DNA of 64,000 bases from Clitopilus passeckerianus (Eukaryota; Basidiomycota; Agaricomycetes; Agaricales; Entolomataceae). Of this stretch, positions 23,849-36,103 are shown in pieces. Positions within the stretch are counted from its first letter, which is position 1, and every line of letters begins with the position of its first letter. The DNA lies in assembly GCA_944990035.1 (NCBI GenBank), contig CALYLX010000115.1, positions 496,001 through 560,000 on the forward strand, read 5' to 3'. The notes below the pieces were generated by a model. The model was not told the DNA's origin. It ran no database searches and saw only the letters and a program-made list of their open reading frames with translations. The translations under genes were made by a program, and so were the position numbers.

Positions 23849-26282
23849 TTAGTTGGGTAAAGTGGCAACATATCGGCCCGAGAAGAGCCCTTCTTCCTTG
23901 GCCTTGATTTCTATTGAAAACGAGGGATGAACAATGAGTAGCAGATGCCACAAGATAGAAACTCACGCAGGGCCAAATGTTTCGAGTTGAAACGACATAT
24001 AGCAAAGTTGCCTGTAGTGATGAATGTCAGTATTAGCAACATTTCGAAAACGGCATTTATCAAGCTCACCAACTGCATTCCACAGATTATCGATCCCGGA
24101 ATCGGCCCAAACGCCGTTCAACTCGCCCTCCACGGTATTACCCCAGAATGGTTTCAGCTGGGCTGTGAGTTCCTCTCCCAAGATTTCTCTATTCACAGTG
24201 CCCGTAGTCCCAAGTCTGAGTGGAATCGATCAGAGGATGAAACAGCAAGGGTATAAAGTAAGAGAACCTACCCAGTCGCAAAAAGTATGACTTCCGCTTG
24301 AAGCTCAGAGCCGTCCGCGAACTTGAGGCCAGTCGGAGTGATATGTTCAATCGAGCTTCCAGATTTGAGCTTGATCTTGCCATCTGCGATCAATTGACTA
24401 GCACCAGCATCTGCAGGCATGTCTAATCAATAACTCTGTAAACGAAATGAGGAGGGGAGGACGTACCAAGGTGGAATCCACCGATTCTTTCGCGAACACT
24501 GACCAATGGGCCAGCACCATTCATACCATCATTGAGGCCAAATCCGACCTTGCGTAGGCCATCCAAGAGCTCTCTGGCGGCGTGTATTATTAACACAGAG
24601 TCATTGAAGAATTTGTGGAGACTTACTTGTCCATTTCGGCAATAACTTTGACAGCGCGTTGAGCAAGCCTTGCTCCCACAGCGAACGGGAAGGCATTCAA
24701 CAGCCTATCAGCGATGGCTGTGGGCGGAGCATTCTCACTGTACAGAGCTGTAATCGCAGTTTAATTGAGTTCAGCCGGGAAAGCAGAGCTGAAATACCTC
24801 CAAGCATGACTTTTCTAGAATTCGCCGTTGTCATGATATTGGTCGAGCTCCTTTGATACATCGTCACATCTACCAATTATAAAACTTTGAATAAGGATGC
24901 AGAACAGGTAAGACCAAACTACTTGCCGACACCGCTCCAATAGTAGTCTTCTGCAATATCATGAGCAGAGGAACCTGCACCGACAATGACCACCTTCTTT
25001 CCAAGATGGTCTGTTGCTCTGTCGTGCTGGATAGAATGGAGGATTTGGCCTTTGAATGTTTCCTGGTGTCCGTATGAGCGAAGGTCAGAGGAAGTTGAAA
25101 AGACTTGGTTTCTTACCATTCCAGGGATGGAGGGGAGCTCCGCCTTACCACTTCCTGCTCCTGTCGCGAAAACCAAGTAGGACATATTCAAAGTGATTGG
25201 TGATTGATCTCCACGCTTGATTTTGATGGTCCATTGGCCAGTTGCTTCCTCCTTTCTGGCGCTTTCAACGATGGAAGAAGTCCAAACATTGAGATCAAGA
25301 GCTGCTGCGTAACTTTCGAGCCATTGTCCAAGCTGATGGAGCTGTAAGGTCCCAGATTCACAAAAGGAAACCATCTCACCTTCTTGGCAGGAGTGAAGAG
25401 TGGCCAAGTTGAAGGGAAACTAAATTAGGTGAGTCAGTGCTTGCACCAGTCAACGAGGTAATGAACATACGGCATGTATGGCATGTGGTCAAAATCTGTA
25501 ACGAATGTGAGAGATGGGCAACGAGAGTGGAGTTTGGCCTTACAAATGGGATCGTGTAGACAGAGCGCATCGTAGCGCGTACGCCAGCTATCACCAATTC
25601 GGGCATTCTTCTCGATAATCAGGGAAGGAACGCCCAAAGCCTTGAGCCTTGCAGCAACGCATAAGCCGCTTTGGCCTCCTCCAACAATCAGGACTTTAGG
25701 TTGTGTGCCCTCGAGTTCGACTTCCTTCCTCCTCTTCTCTTCCCATTTGCCATGCCAGGGCGAAGAGTCTCGGAGACCATTGATCTGCTCGGGGAATCCC
25801 TTCAAGTCCTCGAGATTGGTGAAGACGCAATATCCCTTCCATCCATCGGTAGCAGTGGGGACCAGACGGATAATGCCAGAGGCAACGCCAACATCGGTTT
25901 TGAAGTCGAAGAAGAACGAGATGAAGGTGAAGTCGGGGAAGGGGCTTTGTAGGCCCAAGTAGTGGTCTTCACGCAGCTTGAATGACTTCGGCTTGACAGC
26001 CTTGAGCCTATCTTCGAGGAACTCCGTGACCTTTGGGAGCCCGATGAATGTACGAAAGTCCCACGTCAAGGCGAGGAGATCTCGCCAGAAGGAATCCGTG
26101 ATGAAGAGAGATGCAACTTGTTTGGCATCACCGGCCTCGGCTGCAGAAGCAAAGGCAGCAAACCAATCCTGGGCGACTTTCTTTACATCAATGTCTGCTG
26201 GAACGGGCGCTGCACCCAAGCGGTCAAGGGTGGCCAGAGGAACACTAAGAAGTTGGTCGAGTTGTTCGGGAGTAATCGACAT
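23849..26282 (-). CDS. flavin-containing monooxygenase, fungal type
   Basis: About ten exons; the first is 26282 to near 25549 and the last ends at TAA 23849. Residues 1-180 resemble the NTF2/SnoaL-like domain often fused in front of fungal FMOs. The FAD loop VLIVGGGQSG is at 197-206, followed by IEKNARIGDSWRTRY, where the GDxWRxRY pattern is typical of FMO/Baeyer-Villiger enzymes. FKGQILHS fills the place of the FMO fingerprint and VVIVGAGSSAHD is the NADPH loop. ILFATG precedes the C-terminal domain. One intron (donor at 24926) uses GC rather than GT. The enzyme adds one oxygen to a soft nucleophile or a ketone; its substrate is unknown. It lies 3 kb outside the core cluster. Confidence 0.85.
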
Positions 26283-26891
26283 GGTAGAAATGGCTGATAT
26301 CGTTTGGGGAAAGTCGGTGCGTTCTACATACCGATTTTAAATGAATTGGCGTTCATAGTGGCTGTAAGTCGAGACACGGATATCTCGGTGGGATTCGTAA
26401 GAACGGGTCACCCGGTCGCTCCGCAGCCGATAGAACAAGTTACTACAGGGTTCCAAGAGGTCATCTAAGGGCGTCGGGTCACAACCCGAAGGCGTCCATT
26501 TATCTGACATTACGGAAAGCCAGCCGGCTCCGTCGCGCCAGGACTCTTGCTTCGCGAGAACGTTGGAAGTGTGATCGACAACGTGGGCACTTGTCGACAA
26601 CGAATAGGATGGACTGGAAGGCGTGTGTAATCATGGTGAATATCCCGAGTTGAAGTTCGGTTAACTTCCGAGGGGTTGCCTCTTTTGGCAAGTCTAGCTG
26701 TTCACAGTCTTCAGAATTGGGGGGTCAGCCGAAGTAAATTCGTGTTGGCGGCTCCAAGACGGGAGAGGGCAATGGGTATTTACATTTCGCGATTAGATGC
26801 ATATAGTGCCTGCTATCAAGAAGATACAATGAAATGCAAGCTACTAGACGTTTCAGAGGTCATACTATGTCATTAAATGGCCATAATTTCT
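26283..26891. other. intergenic, upstream of the flavin monooxygenase
   Basis: 609 bp holding the monooxygenase promoter and the 3' end of the membrane-protein gene. No gene or repeat is recognised. Confidence 0.4.
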
Positions 26892-29001
26892 TCATCTTTC
26901 TCCTGGAAGGGAATCATAGTGGAGCTCGATGGGTGATGCATAAGTCTCTGTGGGAACTCGTCAGCGTTTCAGATAGTTCTCAAAATAAACATGACTTACG
27001 AGGGGCGTCTGGTGCCTCTCAAGCTCGTCATGATCACTGACGAACTCCTTGGTCGTGTCAATCTTGATAGAGATCGTACCGGTTTGGCGCTGATGAATGA
27101 TGAGTAACTGTATTTATACTTTTAGGTTATGGCAACTTACCCTGGAGGTGATACTTGCGGCCTTGGGATAGCGAGAAAGGGACAGGTTGTCACTTGTGCT
27201 CTGGATACCATCGCAAGAGCCACGGATCATTTTGCGGGCGTTGAGCGTGGCAAGAAGAGAGTTGGTGTAAACTGAACCAGTTTAATTTTAGTTCAGGAAG
27301 CAAGGTATCCGGAAGCATGACTCACGGCGACCGATGCAGAAGAAAAACGCGATGTAGAGAAAGGTTTGTCCAGCTACGACGATCTAGGGAGAGACCGCCC
27401 ATGTAAACAACTGTGAAGAGAGACGAAACCTTGCCGCGGAAGATTACTGACTGAGACTAACGAAGCAATTGCGCAGAGACTACCATCAGCGAGGCATCAG
27501 CTTCGTGACATTTATCGGCGGTGTCAGCAGATTACGGACCTCGTCAGTAAGCCTGTATTGACGGCAAATAGCATCTGACATGAAGTTAGTGAGGATTTCG
27601 GTGATGAATAACGCTGAAGAAGCATACCAGCTTCTTAATGATGGTGTCGGAACTATGGGAGCGATCGTCATGCCACGTCCAGAAGTAGATTGAAGAAATA
27701 CGTACCGGCGGAAGCCTGTTCGAGAGCGGTACAGCAATGTGCAAAGTATAATCGCGATGAGGACATCACCCGCCGCCGCAAAGGCATTGACCATGATGGA
27801 CAGAAACTGATTTGTGAAATGAGCGATGGGATCAGGTCTAGAGAGATGAGGCCCCACCTTCAGTTGTTGTAGTTCGGCGAATGTGTGAAGGTTGAGGCTG
27901 CAGAAATAATCAGTAACCAAGGAAGAACCGGACAGCCGAGTCTTTAGAACGCACGACAAGACGCTGAACGCCAGAATGCATCCTACCCGGGCAAGTGAGT
28001 TGACGCGATATCATGAATAAATCAGTGAAAGCGCACCGAACTCAAGGAGAACAAGGAGAATCTGAACGAGGGGTTTGCATTAGAACAACACATCCGGAAT
28101 CGGTGTTCTAAATACTGACCACAACGGCGGTAAGAACGATGTTGTGACTGCTCACTGTCGAGGTATTAGTCAAAATGACCAGGTGAAATTGAGCAAACGC
28201 ACGAAGCCAAACCCTCAAACCGAGAAATCTGCCGATGTTGAGATCAGAAACGCAACAGGACAATGACTGGATCTGCGTACCCTTGGACTAGAAACGCCGT
28301 CAAGCCCTATGAAGAAGTCAGCAGCGGTTTCGGCAAGTGATGGAAGGAACGTACATTGAAAAGTACCTCCACCTTGCCGAGGATGAGCGACTGTTTCGGG
28401 AGCTGGCCTGCGAACTTACCAGTAGACTCCTGGAAGACATCGGGTGACCCAGTCAGGCAACTGAGGGACCAAACGGAGTATGCTATACGTACCACACCAG
28501 AATATTGAGCGCGTCCGGGTTGAAGTAGTTCGTAATCGTGTATGTGTACACTGCGTAACGTTATCAGGGGGAACGTAACGTAACATACAGCCAACTCACC
28601 AGTATGAGAAATGAGAATTTGGTGAATCGTATCAAATATCATGACAGCGGTGACCTGTCTAATATCAGGAGAAAAACTCTCCAGAACAACGGGGAAGCGA
28701 CGAACCAGTGTTTTCAGTGGCCATGCATCCTGCTGGTGAGTGAAGTAATACCAGGCCTGAACACAGGAAACTACTCCAAGTTAGAGTACGGCATGAAAGA
28801 GAAGGACTAATTAATACCACCGTGAAGGCTGTTTAGAAAAGGGTCAAAGGATGTCCGGAAAGAGATAAAAACAAAAGCTGACTTTGCTGAAACGACGGTG
28901 CCAATAAATGCAGCTCCTAAGCTAGAACCATCGTCGTCAGTGCCACAAGACCAATAAAGTCGGGTGAGCGCCACTCACGTTTTGTCCAAAGCATGAGACA
29001 T
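26892..29001 (-). CDS. multi-pass membrane protein, DUF6534-like
   Basis: Many short exons; limits are approximate. The start MSHALDK (29001-28979) splices to TLGAAFIGTVVSA. Later exons give AWYYFTHQQDAWPLK, FDTIHQILISHT, VYTYTITNYFNPDAL, GKVEVLFN, GLTAFLVQ, AAAGDVLIAIILCTLLYRSR and a final NSLLATLNARK followed by a polar tail ending near 26892. This succession matches the seven-helix DUF6534-type proteins very common in agaricomycetes, whose function is unknown. I could not join every exon in frame: the part around 28860-28760 and the joint near 28490-28440 do not fit simple splicing. The model is incomplete or the gene is damaged. Confidence 0.6.
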
Positions 29002-30309
29002 ATTCAAGGTAGACATGATAAACGAGAGTAGATACAGAGAGCGGTGAACAAATATTAGACAAGGAAGAGGATTTGGGAAGATGAGTGCTAGACAGTCGGT
29101 GAACGGAGGTATTATAAGTTTTTGCTCCGTGCTTGAAATTCTTGAAGATTTCAGTCACGCTTCGTCATGCAAGGAAGACGCTTGAGGAGCCTCGAGGACG
29201 TGACCACGCAGTCAAGGTACGGAAGCTGAGAAGCACCAGATGATTTGCCAGGTAGTGAACTACTGCAGAAGCTGGTCATCCACTCTCGGGTCTCTGAACT
29301 GCCCGTTTGATCGACAGACCTGCTTGTAACTCGAACTGCTAACTCTTCCCTGTTTTTGAGCAAAAGCCTAGCAACCAGACTTTGAGCGTCCGAAGCCTAT
29401 TTAGCCTTACAAGGTCAGTCAAAATCGTAAAAACCCCATATTTCGAGGTCGAAGAATTCTACTTCGACGACAATCATGAAGTGGTAATGAAACGCCGATA
29501 TCCAGTCTCTGGGAAAAGGGCAGCGTGTATTCCATAGGAAACGTCGAGAACGAGATCGACGTTGAAAGCAAGGAGACACAGTTCTGAAGTCCGATAGAGC
29601 TCTGCCCTTTCGGGACGAAATTCATACTCCGCCCGTACTTCAACGTTCAACCTGTGCATAACCAGCATGAGCCTCATGGCGACTCAAGAACGAAGCCCAC
29701 TCTGCATTTTAAGAAGCTTATGTGCCTTTCGTTTACAACTAATAGGCACTCCAAGCGCTATTTTTGAGACCCGGCCTTCACTTCTGGCCGGCGGATTGGT
29801 ACCTCCTATCTCCCACTCTCCTGAATATGATCAAAGAAACTAGGTTGGGATAACGCCCGTAATGTACATTACGCTCTCTGGTTCCAAAAACTCAAAAATC
29901 AATCATTGCGATCCAACAATGCATTATGTTTGAGCAATGCACGAAATGACACACATCCGCTGTGGCGTCACCTTATCATTCTACTGTGGCGCTCAAAACT
30001 TCACATAGCAACTTCCGTCAAGAAATCGTAGTTTTTTCAATGAATTCTAAGCCACGTAACACGATGCAACCAAGTTCTTACTCATGGAAGGGTCCTTTCA
30101 GGCAAGATGACACCGCCGAATAGTCTTGTAGATCCTCCCATCGCTCTAGAATGGCGGAGGCGCATTGAGGCAGCGCTGAAGTGAAAGCGGTTTCAATGAA
30201 CGGTTTGTGTGATCTTCAGCCCCGAGGAAGCCTTCCCATCTGATTCTAAAGAAACTTGCGCCACAGCAAGGATCACATAATCACTGCAATTTTACCGTGA
30301 ACCTTCATC
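29002..30309. other. intergenic, nothing recognised
   Basis: 1.3 kb with only short unrelated frames on both strands. No tRNA, repeat or domain pattern found. Confidence 0.4.
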
Positions 30310-31420
30310 ATGACTCCCTTACCTCCGCCAGATGATTCCGTTTCTCCCCCTTCTTATCTTGATACTTACTCAAAGTGCTATCACCGTCAGCAGGAAATTT
30401 TGGCTGCAGATGCAAGGGAGAAGAGTTTAATTAACGTCAGGCTCGTAGGGTTTCTTCTCTTACACCTAGCCATGCAGCCCGCTGAAGCCTTTCACCCGAA
30501 GTGGATTCTTGCCTAGAGCAGCAAGTCGAAGTGTTCGGTGAAAGATATTATAACCATCTCTTTCGAATGTGTAAGCTACTTCTGTTCGCCCACTGGATGC
30601 TTGACTGACGCTTGTTGGTGTCTAGTCAAATCGAACCGAGGCCCTACACCTGCTACTTCCTTGGATGTCTCGTGCCGCTCATATGACAGAAAAGCCGACT
30701 TTAGTAAATTCGTGTTGGAGGAGATTGGGGCAGTAGGCAGGCGGACGACAGTAACTGAATGTGTTCATATATTCTCCGAACTCGCGAATACAAACATCAC
30801 AGGTCCTGATATTGGTGATAAAAAGGTATTCCTTATTATGACTTTATCCTATGTGTATCCTGACAATCCTATCCAACAGTCATATGTAGCAGACGTTTGG
30901 ACCATGATAAGGTCCCTCAATTACGGCACGATTCCTGACGGATTAAGTGGCAACAAGATGCATAAACTTGAAAATGTAATGACCATGGGAGTTAACGTAC
31001 GTACAAAATTTGACAGTTTGGATATTTGGTTCATGGAAACGGTAAGTTGCTTATTCCAACCTCTGGGCAGTGTTGCTAAAATCGTCTAAGGATACCCTAA
31101 ACACATACAAGTTATGTGCCTCTAAGGAATTCTTCCTCTACGAATATCCAGAAACCGTGACATTTAAGAATCATCCAGAGCTTGACCTCCCCCTTCCTTC
31201 GCCCACCTACCTGACAATTCATGCTGCTTGCGCCAGAATTGCCCGTCTGTCTGGAGCTGCTGAACGTATTGAGAGAATTTTGCGGGAAATCGAGGAGATG
31301 GAGGTGTTGGCTGAAGACGGCGCCTCAGCAGAAATGTTGACGCATGCTATCCTCGCTCTAGATTCACGAATATTTGTGGATTCGGTAGGAAGTACTGAGA
31401 AAGGAGGTGATTCTGCATAG
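30310..31420 (+). CDS. HNH-endonuclease-type protein, basidiomycete family
   Basis: At least three exons. The start at 30310 reads MTPLPPPDDSVSPPSYLDTY; a middle part ends at 31041 (IWFMET, GT donor), and the last exon runs 31091-31420. The region VTECVHIFSELANTN, then LSGNKMHKLENVMTM, KFDSLDIWFMET and LPLPSPTYLTIHAACARIAR follows the order of agaricomycete HNH-nuclease-domain proteins, a large lineage-specific family of unknown role. The stretch before the histidine, where family members carry an R(C/M)VVTG-like segment, is very short here (FVLEEIGAVGRRTT). The first half of the HNH fold may therefore be missing and the protein inactive as a nuclease. The splice joint between 30420 and 30640 is uncertain. 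Confidence 0.62.
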
Positions 31421-32876
31421 TATTTCAGCATGTTTTGGAAGGTTTTTGTATTTCCCGGGTAGGCAATGAACCTGGGCCGCGCTTGGTTGAGCTGACCTGG
31501 GGCTCCATCGCCTTTCATTCCGGTTAGCTGCTTTCTCAGTTTCTTCGTGACCATTGTGGAAATAAATTCCTGAGCCGCAGGGAGTGCACTGTAGCCGGGT
31601 CTCGTTGATGTTGGTAGAGTACGAGCGGACCTGAATGAAAAATAGTTCCTCGAAGATCGAGGAGTGAGCGTGAACGTAAGGGATCAAGAGCTGATGGTGG
31701 CCTTTAGCCGAGACGCACGACGCGTCTGAGGAGGGGAAAGAGAGAGACTGAAAACTGAACGTAAAAACACTCAACGAACTAATGCCCACTCTTTGTGGAC
31801 GATGCTGGAGTTCTCTTTGAACTCAATGCTGAAGTATTCTTGAGTTGTCCGACTGACGAACGAGCTATCACAGGCTGGAAAGTTGGGAAGAAACTGTATA
31901 TTGCAGGGAGCGGGGAAAAGTGGGAAGTTGGGGATTCCTCCGGTCGAAAATACAGGTGGTGGGTATTAATAATGTACAGAAACCGAAGGCGCACGTACTC
32001 TCGTGCCCCCGGACCCAAAATGATGTCATAATGTACAGAAAAACGAAGAGGGAGCTCGAAAATGAGAGAGAAAGAATAACATACGAAAAAGGAAAGGCCT
32101 TGACCGAATGTGGAAATACCTCCGGATGACGAGTTCTGGGGAATTTCTCGAGGCGATGGGAGTCGCGTAGGCGTGCTGTGGCCCTAGTAGCATCTTTTAC
32201 GCGTCCTAGGACTCTCTTCAGCACTCTACCATCCCAGATTCGTTTCCCCTTTGATATCTCCAGACCCGATGTCGGCTGTATAGTACAATGTAATTAATTA
32301 TGGAATAGAAAAGAAATATACGTATCGTTCGTCTCGAGAGTCCTTAACCATATCCTGCAGAGAATGTGATGCGGTTTACACGATGGAATGGAAGTCTTGA
32401 CCATCCAGACACGCAGAATAACATAACGAGGTGTATAGCGATCTTGAGGAGGAATGCGAGGTTTGCTGCGAATGCCGAGAAAGCTTGATGGTGTCGGGGA
32501 AATACCAAGTTGCCGGTGAACGATCTTCTTCTGCACGTTCCCTCTGTACGTCCAGATTCCCTTCCACACCATGCGCAAAAGGAGAGCTATATCAGTTGAC
32601 ATTTATCTCCTCCGTTGGAAATGACGACGTTCCTGCGAGTGTCTCAGCCGCGTTTGATTGGATCGGGAAGCCATGCAAGGCCAAGGAAAGCCCGCCTCGG
32701 TTTTAGTCATCCCGGGCTCGGTCAAGCCAACCTCCTCAACCATGCTGCTCGATATTCCAGGGGGAAATGATTAATCTTTGATGAATATCACCCTTGAGTC
32801 ACCAAATTGACTCGATCTCGGCAAATCATGATCCTCCGTGTTATCGGGCTGGCACTCTCATCCCAGTTTTGCAACC
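31421..32876. other. intergenic with unassigned minus-strand frames
   Basis: 1.45 kb. Minus-strand frames at 32602-32294 and 32224-31779 (Arg-rich, then Ser/Thr/Pro-rich) could be exons of a small gene, since good GT and AG sites flank them. I recognise no family and cannot build one consistent frame. A short repeat, aatgtacagaaa, occurs at 31972 and again at 32030. Confidence 0.35.
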
Positions 32877-34589
32877 ATGTCACTTGAACAATTTGAACCT
32901 TCGGAACTCTACAAGCAGTCTCCATCTGCTTTTGGGCATGCGATGCTCAAATACTATGGCTTTGATGAAGGGTTAGTCAATCTAAACAATGGTAGGTTTC
33001 CCATACGGTTTTCCGGTTACCGACTCGGTTACCGGCCGACCAGGTTCTTACGGAGCTGTACCACTTCCAGTTCAACGTGCCGTCAACAAGTTGTCCGCCA
33101 AAGTGGAAGGAAACCCGGATAGCTATCTTCGCATTGGCTATTACGAACAACTTCTCGATGTCCGCCGAAGGGTCGCTCAGCTCATCGGCGCCGATGTAGA
33201 TGAGGTCGTTCTCGTGCAGAACTCCTCCATGGGAATCAACGTGGTTTTGAGGAACCTTGTGTGGGAGAAGGGCGATACGATCATAACATGTATGTTCCTC
33301 CTAGAAGGAGTTCGATCTGCTTCAACCCGGTGCTAACACTTCCAACAGTCAGCACCTCATATCCTGCAGCAAGCGCGACCGCACAATACATTGCGGATAC
33401 ACCACCTCACCCGACGCACGTTAAGATCAGCCTCCAGTACCCTACGACGCACGCAGAGATCGTCAAGAAATTCAAAGACACTCTTGCCTCCATTCCTCGA
33501 GCAGAAGGCAAGAAATTGGTCGCCGTGATCGACAGCCTCCATTCCCTCCCTGGAGTCCTGCTCCCTTGGAAAGAGCTCGTGGCTATCTGCAAAGAGCAGG
33601 GTATCCTCAGCGTCATCGATGCTGCTCACTCCCTTGGCCAAGAACAGGACCTAAATCTCAGCGAAGCTGGGCCTGATTTCTGGTTCACTGTGCGTACTAT
33701 CCACAGTTGTTCGAATGCAAATTGTTGACTGCCACCAGAACTGTCATAAATGGCTCAGCTCCAAACGCCCTTCAGGCGCACTGTATGTTCCGAAACGGTT
33801 TGTTCTTGAGCCAATACCGTACCGAAGCAACGTACTGATTGAGAACGTCTAGGAACCAGCACTTCATGAACACTTCGATACCCACCTCGACGGCTTATGT
33901 TCCTACGTCAGACCGCAAGGGTGAATTATCGCAATTCGCCGCCCAGCATGCTTGTAAGCCGCCAGTCTCTTTTAGGGCCATCGTTTACTAAGGTTTCCTG
34001 CTACAGGGGTCAGCTCCTTAGATCCAGTTCACTATCTGAGTGTGGCCTATGGTGAGTACGGAGCATCGCTTCGAGGATATTTCAGGCTCACTGTCTTCCA
34101 GCTTTGGATTTCAGAAACTGGGTTGGAGGCGAGAAGAAGATCAACGATTACTGCCACGACCTCGCACTCAAGGGAGGGAAGCGACTCGCTGAGGTTCTTG
34201 GGACCACCGTGATGGATCCGGATGGAGAACTCACGGTGAACATGGTGAGTAAACCGCCAGTCCTTCAAGAGACTAGAGGATGACACCTTTCGCAGGTGAA
34301 CGTAGAGTTGCCGTTGTCGCCCGATATCAAGCCAACCAAAGAAGTCAATCATGTATTCTTGGAGCAATTACTGGAGGTGCACAAGACGACGGGTTTCGTG
34401 TATTTCCACAATTACCGGTGGTGGATACGATGTAGTGCTCAAATTTGGAACGAGGTTTGTCCCTTCGCAACAGCTAAGTGATGTGCGCTGACTTTTGACT
34501 AGTTATCGGACTTCGAGAAGCTGGGCAAAGCACTTCTGGTTATCTGTAAAGAGTTGGACACGAGGTTTGGAAAAGCTTCTGAAGCGTAG
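32877..34589 (+). CDS. class V PLP-dependent aminotransferase-like enzyme
   Basis: Nine exons (32877-32991, 33044-33289, 33349-33689, 33739-33797, 33853-33953, 34007-34051, 34102-34244, 34296-34454, 34503-34589) give 431 residues in one frame. Signatures: NNGSYGAVP near the start, the cofactor-binding VIDAAHSLGQ, and Lys238 in NCHKWLSSKRPSGALYV as the expected Schiff-base lysine. The fold-type I layout, and the C-terminal RCSAQIWNELSDFEKLGKAL, are those of the isopenicillin-N-epimerase-like and ergothioneine C-S-lyase-like branch of class V enzymes. The exact substrate cannot be read from the sequence. It is convergent with RPB7, 165 bp apart, and shows no sign of damage. Confidence 0.88.
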
Positions 34590-34754
34590 GTTTCCCAGCG
34601 TAACGTATCATATGTATATCTCTGCTTTTCCCGAAATTCAACTAGGCATGAGTGCCTGTTTATTTATTCTGTTAGGTATAATACAGATCAGTGATTACAA
34701 CCAGGAAAGGGTGAGTACGCGGAAACGAAAGCGAGTGAGGCCAAATCTAAAGGA

Positions 34755-35539
34755 TCAGTCAATGACACCCAAATGGTCCTCTTTTATTGTGCCGATAGCG
34801 AACTAGAGGTATTATAGTCAGGCGATGAGTGTAATGCCAAGTAGAATGACGCACAATCTCTGTAGCATCTACACGGGTTCCGACAATTTTTAGGCGCACT
34901 CGAGTATTCTTCTCAATTATCTGGGTAGCTTGTGGTGAATAAGCTGCCCGAAGGAGAATGTTGGGAACTGACCTGATCTTCGGACGCGAACGAAGGTGGA
35001 TTTGAACTGGAGTCAAAGCGCATATCCGGGTGTATAAGCTGCAAACGTGTGTTTCCTTGTTAGAAGGCTGGGAAAGAGGGCATGACCAGACGTGCAGACC
35101 TGATGTGAGACGAATACAGATAATGGCCCGACATCGGCGAAGAATCCCATCTAGCGCAGCGTTAGTCTTCCAGGGTATGTGCAGACTTGACGAAGCATAC
35201 CTTATTGACGTTGGTGACTATTCCGTCCACAACCTCTCCCTTGAACGGCTTGAACACGATCGCGCGATACCGCGTGATGAACTCCGCTTGCCCACTTCCA
35301 CTCAAGACCATGCCCTTCCCAATATCCAAAATTGAGACCACAGCGATGATGTAGCCAAATGCTCCAGAACAGGTTCCCTCGACGTCGGCATAGAGTTTGT
35401 TCTCCAAAAATGAGAGCATGCGAGGTCCAAAGTAGGACGGATGCAGCAAAATCGTGTGCGTTAGCTCTTTCTACACAGGTTCAGTCAGTTATATACCCTA
35501 ACCTGCTAATTGACGCGAAAAACTCACAATGAAGAACAT
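34755..35539 (-). CDS. RPB7: RNA polymerase II subunit RPB7
   Basis: Six exons (35539-35528, 35470-35201, 35150-35100, 35038-34973, 34920-34855, 34802-34755) give 170 residues, the normal length. The first exon is only 12 nt (MFFI), and the second begins KELTHTILLHPSYFGPRM. Other conserved blocks are LYADVEGTCSG, GYIIAVVSILDIGKG, RYRAIVFKPFKGEVVDG, GFFADVGPLSVFVS, and in the last exons NTRVRLKIVGTRVDATEI and FAIGTIKEDHLGVI. RPB7 pairs with RPB4 to form the stalk of Pol II that contacts nascent RNA. This is a housekeeping gene and shows that the region is euchromatic core genome. Confidence 0.97.
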
Positions 35540-36103
35540 CCTTGACTGGATTGGTCGTTGCACCAGACAGCATCGGCGACCAACAAAGTTTGTCTCTGTT
35601 GAATTCGGAGGCTAGACTGTTTAGGTAAGCAAAGCTTCAAGCAATGCCAACATCCGACGTTGGGACTTTGTTGTTCTCTACCCTGACCACCACCAGGTTG
35701 GACCACACGAACTCTGACGATCCTCGTGCCCTTTGCATAGCAGGAAACGTGATTCAGAATATTATGGCCCCGAAGTGCATTTATCACAGGCCACCGCCCA
35801 AGAATACCAATCTGAGGACATGTGCCACTGGGACACCGCCTGTCCTGTCATTTCCCACTCGTTCTGGAGATGTATTAGGAATATGTTGAACATCGAACTT
35901 CCTGCAGTCTCGGATATCTGTCCATCATTCCTTGATTCTGTCTTTGTTGCACCTCCGAGGTGCCTTGGCACAATAATGTACCTGAGATCATCGGATCTCT
36001 ATCTGGCTCTTTAAGATTATTAGTAGGCCAACTTACGAAGAAAGATAACCACGGCTTCCTATCTACTCCTCAAGGCCCAAAAGCTAGTCTTTGCGCGCAA
36101 ACA
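35540..36103. other. intergenic, nothing recognised
   Basis: 564 bp between the divergent RPB7 start and the membrane-protein gene. Open frames here have no family resemblance. Confidence 0.4.

Noticed and set aside
31779..32602. Possible small minus-strand gene
   Set aside because: Several frames and good splice sites exist, but no combination gives one recognisable protein, so I left it as intergenic.
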